The notes below the pieces were generated by a model. It did not search any database, had not been told where the DNA came from, and saw only the letters and a program-made list of their open reading frames with translations. Positions 13,607 through 16,474 of a DNA stretch of 16,474 nucleotides are shown here, piece by piece (the stretch's first letter is position 1; each line of letters begins with the position of its first letter). The position numbers and the translations under genes were made by a program. Source of the DNA: Pseudomonadota bacterium (GTDB lineage: Bacteria; Pseudomonadota; Gammaproteobacteria; Pseudomonadales; UBA5518); NCBI GenBank assembly GCA_022705125.1, contig JAKJFB010000020.1, positions 1 through 16,474 on the forward strand, in the 5' to 3' direction.

Positions 13607-15240
13607 TCGTCCTCGTAGACGCACACGCGGTTGCGGCCCCCGCTCTTGGCGCGATACAGCGCGGCGTCGGCGCGCATGAACACTCGTTCGGCGGAGTCGC
13701 CGGGGTGGAATTCGGCGAGGCCGAAGGAGCCGGTGACCGTGATGCGTTGCTCTGCGTGCGCCACCGGCACGCTCTCCAGCGCGGCGCGCAATCTTTCCAG
13801 GTCCTGCGCGGCCTCGGGTGAGCCGAGTCCCGGCAGCAGCAGGACGAATTCCTCGCCGCCATAGCGGGCGACGAAGTGATCGTCGCGCAGCGCGGCACGC
13901 AGGGTCGCGGCCACCGCGACGATCACGGCGTCGCCGGCCGCGTGCCCGAAGGTGTCGTTGACGCGCTTGAAATTGTCGATATCGCACACCGCCAGCGCCA
14001 GCGGCGAGCCCTCGCGCTCGCGGCGCTCGCACTCTTCGGTCAGCCGTCGTTCGAATGCCTCGCGGTTGGGCAGCTGGCTCAGGCGGTCGGTCAGCGCAAT
14101 GCGGCTCTGCTCGGCCACGCGCGCCTCGGCGGTGCGCGAGTGTGACTCCAGCTCCCTGACCCGGTCTTCCAGCGCGGAAACCCGCTGGCCGAATTCCTCC
14201 TGGATGCGGTCCTCGCGATTGCGGTAGACGGTCATCGCGCTCGCCATCTGCTCGATGTGGGCACGCGCCTCGCGTTTGAGCTGTTCCACCTCGGTCGCGG
14301 TATCGGCGCTCTGGCGCATGCGGGCGATGTTGCGCTCGATTGCCGCGGAGAGTTCCGAGCCGGCGGCGGCACGCTGCTGCGAGAGCACGTGCGCCCCGCT
14401 GGCGGCGGCGCCCGCTGCCGCAAGACGCTCGTTCAGCTGCTGCAGGAACTGCCCGAACTCGCCGCGGCTGCGCGCCAGCGCTGCCGCGGCCAGGACCCGC
14501 ACCGTGTCGAGTGTCGTCACCAGTTCGTCGAGGGGCACGCCGCGCGCGATGCGGGTCTTTGCGGAATCGAACAGGGCGCGGTTCGCGCTGTCGCTGTCCG
14601 GTGCCTCGACCGTATCGATCAGGGCATCGAGCGCCTTGTCGGCCGCGGTGCCGATGCGGCCTGTGGCAGGAGCCTCGCGAAGCACTTCCGGCAATGCCTC
14701 GGGCGCCGCTGACGCCGGCTGCCCGAACAGCCGCGCGAGCAGGCCGGGACGTCCGGCGGCCTGGCCGCGCAGGGCCTGCAGCACCTCGTCCTGCAAGCCG
14801 GCGCAGGCCTGGAGAATCTCCTCGATTCCCCCGGTCCGTTGCAGGCGCTCGTGGGCCTCGCGGCGCAGCGATGCGATGCGCCGCCTGAGCCCGCCGGGCA
14901 GTTCCTCGAGCGCCAGCTGCGCGAGCAGCGCATCGACCGCGGCAGCCGCGGCGCTCTCGCTGAGCTTGTTGCGCTCCTCGAGCAGGCGGATGCGCTCGTC
15001 GACCACGTCGATCTTGCTCGCGAGCACGGCGGTGGACACGGACCGGCCCTTGCGCAGGAAATCGCGCAACCCGGCCAGCTGCACGTCGAGTTCCTGCTCC
15101 TGCCCCTCGCAGGCCAGCGAGATGCGGTTCACGGCGCGCGCGAGCTCGCGCTCGCGCTCCTCGTGCTCGTGCTCCAGGCGTTCCTGGGTCTCCAGCGCGA
15201 GGAGGTAGCGCGCTTTCCAGTCGGTATGTCGATCGCTCAC
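13588..15240 (-). CDS. Diguanylate cyclase with a long helical N-terminal region
   Basis: Makes c-di-GMP from two GTP. The C-terminal GGDEF domain (about 380-540 of 550 aa) has LTDRLSQLPNREAF, the metal-binding D420 in CDIDNFKRVND, and an intact active-site GGEEF at 461-465. The inhibitory I-site RxxD is degenerate, reading R452-D-D-H455. Residues 1-370 are soluble and nearly all helical and charged, with no PAS, GAF or REC motif that I recognise. There is an Ala/Pro-rich linker near 174-194 and a coiled coil at about 315-378 leading into the catalytic domain, so partner binding or oligomerisation may control it. No membrane segment is seen. It starts with GTG, overlapping the upstream RND permease stop (GTGA), which implies co-translation. 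Confidence 0.92.
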   Translation of the reverse strand: MSDRHTDWKARYLLALETQERLEHEHEERERELARAVNRISLACEGQEQELDVQLAGLRDFLRKGRSVSTAVLASKIDVVDERIRLLEERNKLSESAAAAAVDALLAQLALEELPGGLRRRIASLRREAHERLQRTGGIEEILQACAGLQDEVLQALRGQAAGRPGLLARLFGQPASAAPEALPEVLREAPATGRIGTAADKALDALIDTVEAPDSDSANRALFDSAKTRIARGVPLDELVTTLDTVRVLAAAALARSRGEFGQFLQQLNERLAAAGAAASGAHVLSQQRAAAGSELSAAIERNIARMRQSADTATEVEQLKREARAHIEQMASAMTVYRNREDRIQEEFGQRVSALEDRVRELESHSRTAEARVAEQSRIALTDRLSQLPNREAFERRLTEECERREREGSPLALAVCDIDNFKRVNDTFGHAAGDAVIVAVAATLRAALRDDHFVARYGGEEFVLLLPGLGSPEAAQDLERLRAALESVPVAHAEQRITVTGSFGLAEFHPGDSAERVFMRADAALYRAKSGGRNRVCVYEDDQAAPT

Positions 15241-16474
15241 TCGATGGTCCCGGAAATAGTGTGGTCACGGATGCCGCCCCTGCGCACCGGGATCCCGAAG
15301 ACCAGCGTGTAGAGCGCGGGCACCACGAGCAGCGTCAGCACGGTGGCGAAGCCCAGTCCCGCCATCATGGTGATCGACATGTTCACGAAGAACACGTCGC
15401 CGAGCAGCGGGACCAGGCCGAGAATGGTGGTGGCGGCCGCCAGCGACACCGGGCGCAGCCGGCTCACCGCAGCGTCCACGACGGCCTCGAATCCGGGCTT
15501 GCCCGCGGCGATCTGCTGGTCGATCTCCTCGATCAGCACGATCGCGTTCTTGATCAGCAGTCCCACCAGTGACAGCGCGCCGAGTATCGACATGAAGTCG
15601 AACGGCGCCCCGGCCGCGAGCAGGCCCGCGGTGATGCCGATGATCGCCAGCGGCACCGTCAGCCAGATGATCAGGGGCTGGCGCAGCTTCCCGAACAGCA
15701 GCACGCTGGTCAGCACCATCGCGAGCAAGCCCAGCGGCAGCGTGCTCTTCAGCCCTGCGCCGGCCTTGCTCGAATCCTCGAACTCGCCGCCCCACGACAG
15801 GCTGTAACCGGCTGGCAGCTTCATGGCCTCGATCGGCTCGCGCAGGCGCTGGAACAGCGGGTCGACGAGCTCCCCGGGCGGATTGCACGACGTGGTGATG
15901 GTGAGCTGGCGGTCGCGGCTGCGCAGCACCGCGTTCTCCCAGCGGGTGTCGAAGCCCGAGACCACCTGCGACACCGGCACGGCTTTCTGCAGCAGCGGAC
16001 TCCACACGCCGATGTCGCGCAGGTTGCCGACGTCACCGCGCTCGTCCTCGGGCGCGCGCACCAGGATCGGGAGCAGGTGCACGCCGTCGCGGTACAGCCC
16101 GACATGCGTGCCCTCCACGGCGTACTGGAGCCCGGCAGCGAGGTCCTCGCGCGTGATGCCGAGCTGGCGACCGACCTGCTCGTTGAATACCGGTCGCACC
16201 ACCTTCACCGGCTCGCGCCAGTCGTCGCGGATCTCGCGCGCCTCGGGGTCGGCGCGCATGATCGCTTTCGCCTGTTCCGAGAGCCGGCGCAGTTCGCCGG
16301 CGTCGGGCCCGTGGAAGCGCACCTCGATCTTGCCGTCGCGCCCGGGGCCGATGCGCATCTGCTTGAGCACCGGATCGATCCACGGCAGTTCGGTGCGCAG
16401 GTACCCGGCCACCGCCTCCCACACCGGCGCGATGCCTTCGCGGGTGTCGGTTCGAACCAGGATCTGAGCGTACG
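15237..16474 (-). CDS. RND efflux permease (AcrB-type), C-terminal part
   Basis: The reading frame runs off the window edge, so only the last 412 residues or so are seen. They include part of the second periplasmic loop and the final membrane helices. The TM10 proton-relay lysine is present in LVGLLIKNAIVLIEEI, and the arginine after it in SRLRPVSLAAATTILG; the last helix, TVLTLLVVPALYTLVFG, is typical. It is clearly different in sequence from the pump at 3157-6231, so this is a second, separate system. Its adaptor and N-terminal half must lie beyond 16474. The stop codon overlaps the GTG start of the diguanylate cyclase. Substrates cannot be inferred. Confidence 0.93.
   Translation of the reverse strand, partial: YAQILVRTDTREGIAPVWEAVAGYLRTELPWIDPVLKQMRIGPGRDGKIEVRFHGPDAGELRRLSEQAKAIMRADPEAREIRDDWREPVKVVRPVFNEQVGRQLGITREDLAAGLQYAVEGTHVGLYRDGVHLLPILVRAPEDERGDVGNLRDIGVWSPLLQKAVPVSQVVSGFDTRWENAVLRSRDRQLTITTSCNPPGELVDPLFQRLREPIEAMKLPAGYSLSWGGEFEDSSKAGAGLKSTLPLGLLAMVLTSVLLFGKLRQPLIIWLTVPLAIIGITAGLLAAGAPFDFMSILGALSLVGLLIKNAIVLIEEIDQQIAAGKPGFEAVVDAAVSRLRPVSLAAATTILGLVPLLGDVFFVNMSITMMAGLGFATVLTLLVVPALYTLVFGIPVRRGGIRDHTISGTIE

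Noticed and set aside
12716..15268. 850-codon minus-strand frame spanning the Rieske and cyclase genes
   Set aside because: It is out of frame with the cyclase, is Arg/Ala/Gly-rich, and covers two well-supported genes; long open frames are expected at this GC content.

Overview
The window is a piece of a high-GC proteobacterial chromosome, densely coded with strong G/C bias at third codon positions. Gene content (an SrkA/YihE-type kinase, RmuC, a BCP peroxiredoxin, HAE1-type RND pumps, a KshA-like Rieske oxygenase) points to a high-GC, free-living gammaproteobacterium. I cannot place it more precisely from sequence alone. I saw no phage, IS element, CRISPR array, tRNA or rRNA.

Layout. (1) 29-1944, plus strand: rmuC, then a bcp peroxiredoxin. 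(2) 2060-6231, plus: a two-gene RND efflux operon, adaptor then permease, joined by an ATGA overlap and with no outer-membrane factor. (3) 6232-6794: a more AT-rich leader, then an unrecognised 83-aa ORF whose ribosome binding site lies inside a hairpin, then a GC-rich inverted-repeat block with a TATACT box. (4) 6795-10412, plus: a DASS/SLC13 anion transporter, mtnA (methylthioribose-1-phosphate isomerase) and a cysteine-synthase-like PLP enzyme. They are tightly spaced and probably form an operon with a sulfur-metabolism theme. (5) 10413-11462: a strong hairpin between convergent genes, a minus-strand 103-aa exported protein of unknown function, an upstream region with two identical GGGC-N6-GCCC dyads 22 bp apart, and a minus-strand remnant of a TPR-type exported protein. 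(6) 11463-13606: srkA (minus) divergent from a KshA-like Rieske oxygenase (plus), which has the best sigma70-like promoter in the window. (7) 13588-16474, minus: a second RND permease (its N-terminal part lies outside the window) that overlaps a GTG-started diguanylate cyclase by four bases (GTGA). The cyclase in turn overlaps the Rieske gene tail to tail by 19 bp.

Most genes are ordinary housekeeping, efflux and salvage functions. The points most worth a second look are the RBS-occluding hairpin before the 83-aa ORF, the tandem dyads upstream of the 103-aa exported protein, the coupling of an efflux permease to a diguanylate cyclase with a degenerate I-site and an unrecognised 370-residue N-terminal region, and the decayed TPR gene that keeps a good RBS and signal peptide. 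I see no clear case of a wholly new multi-gene system.
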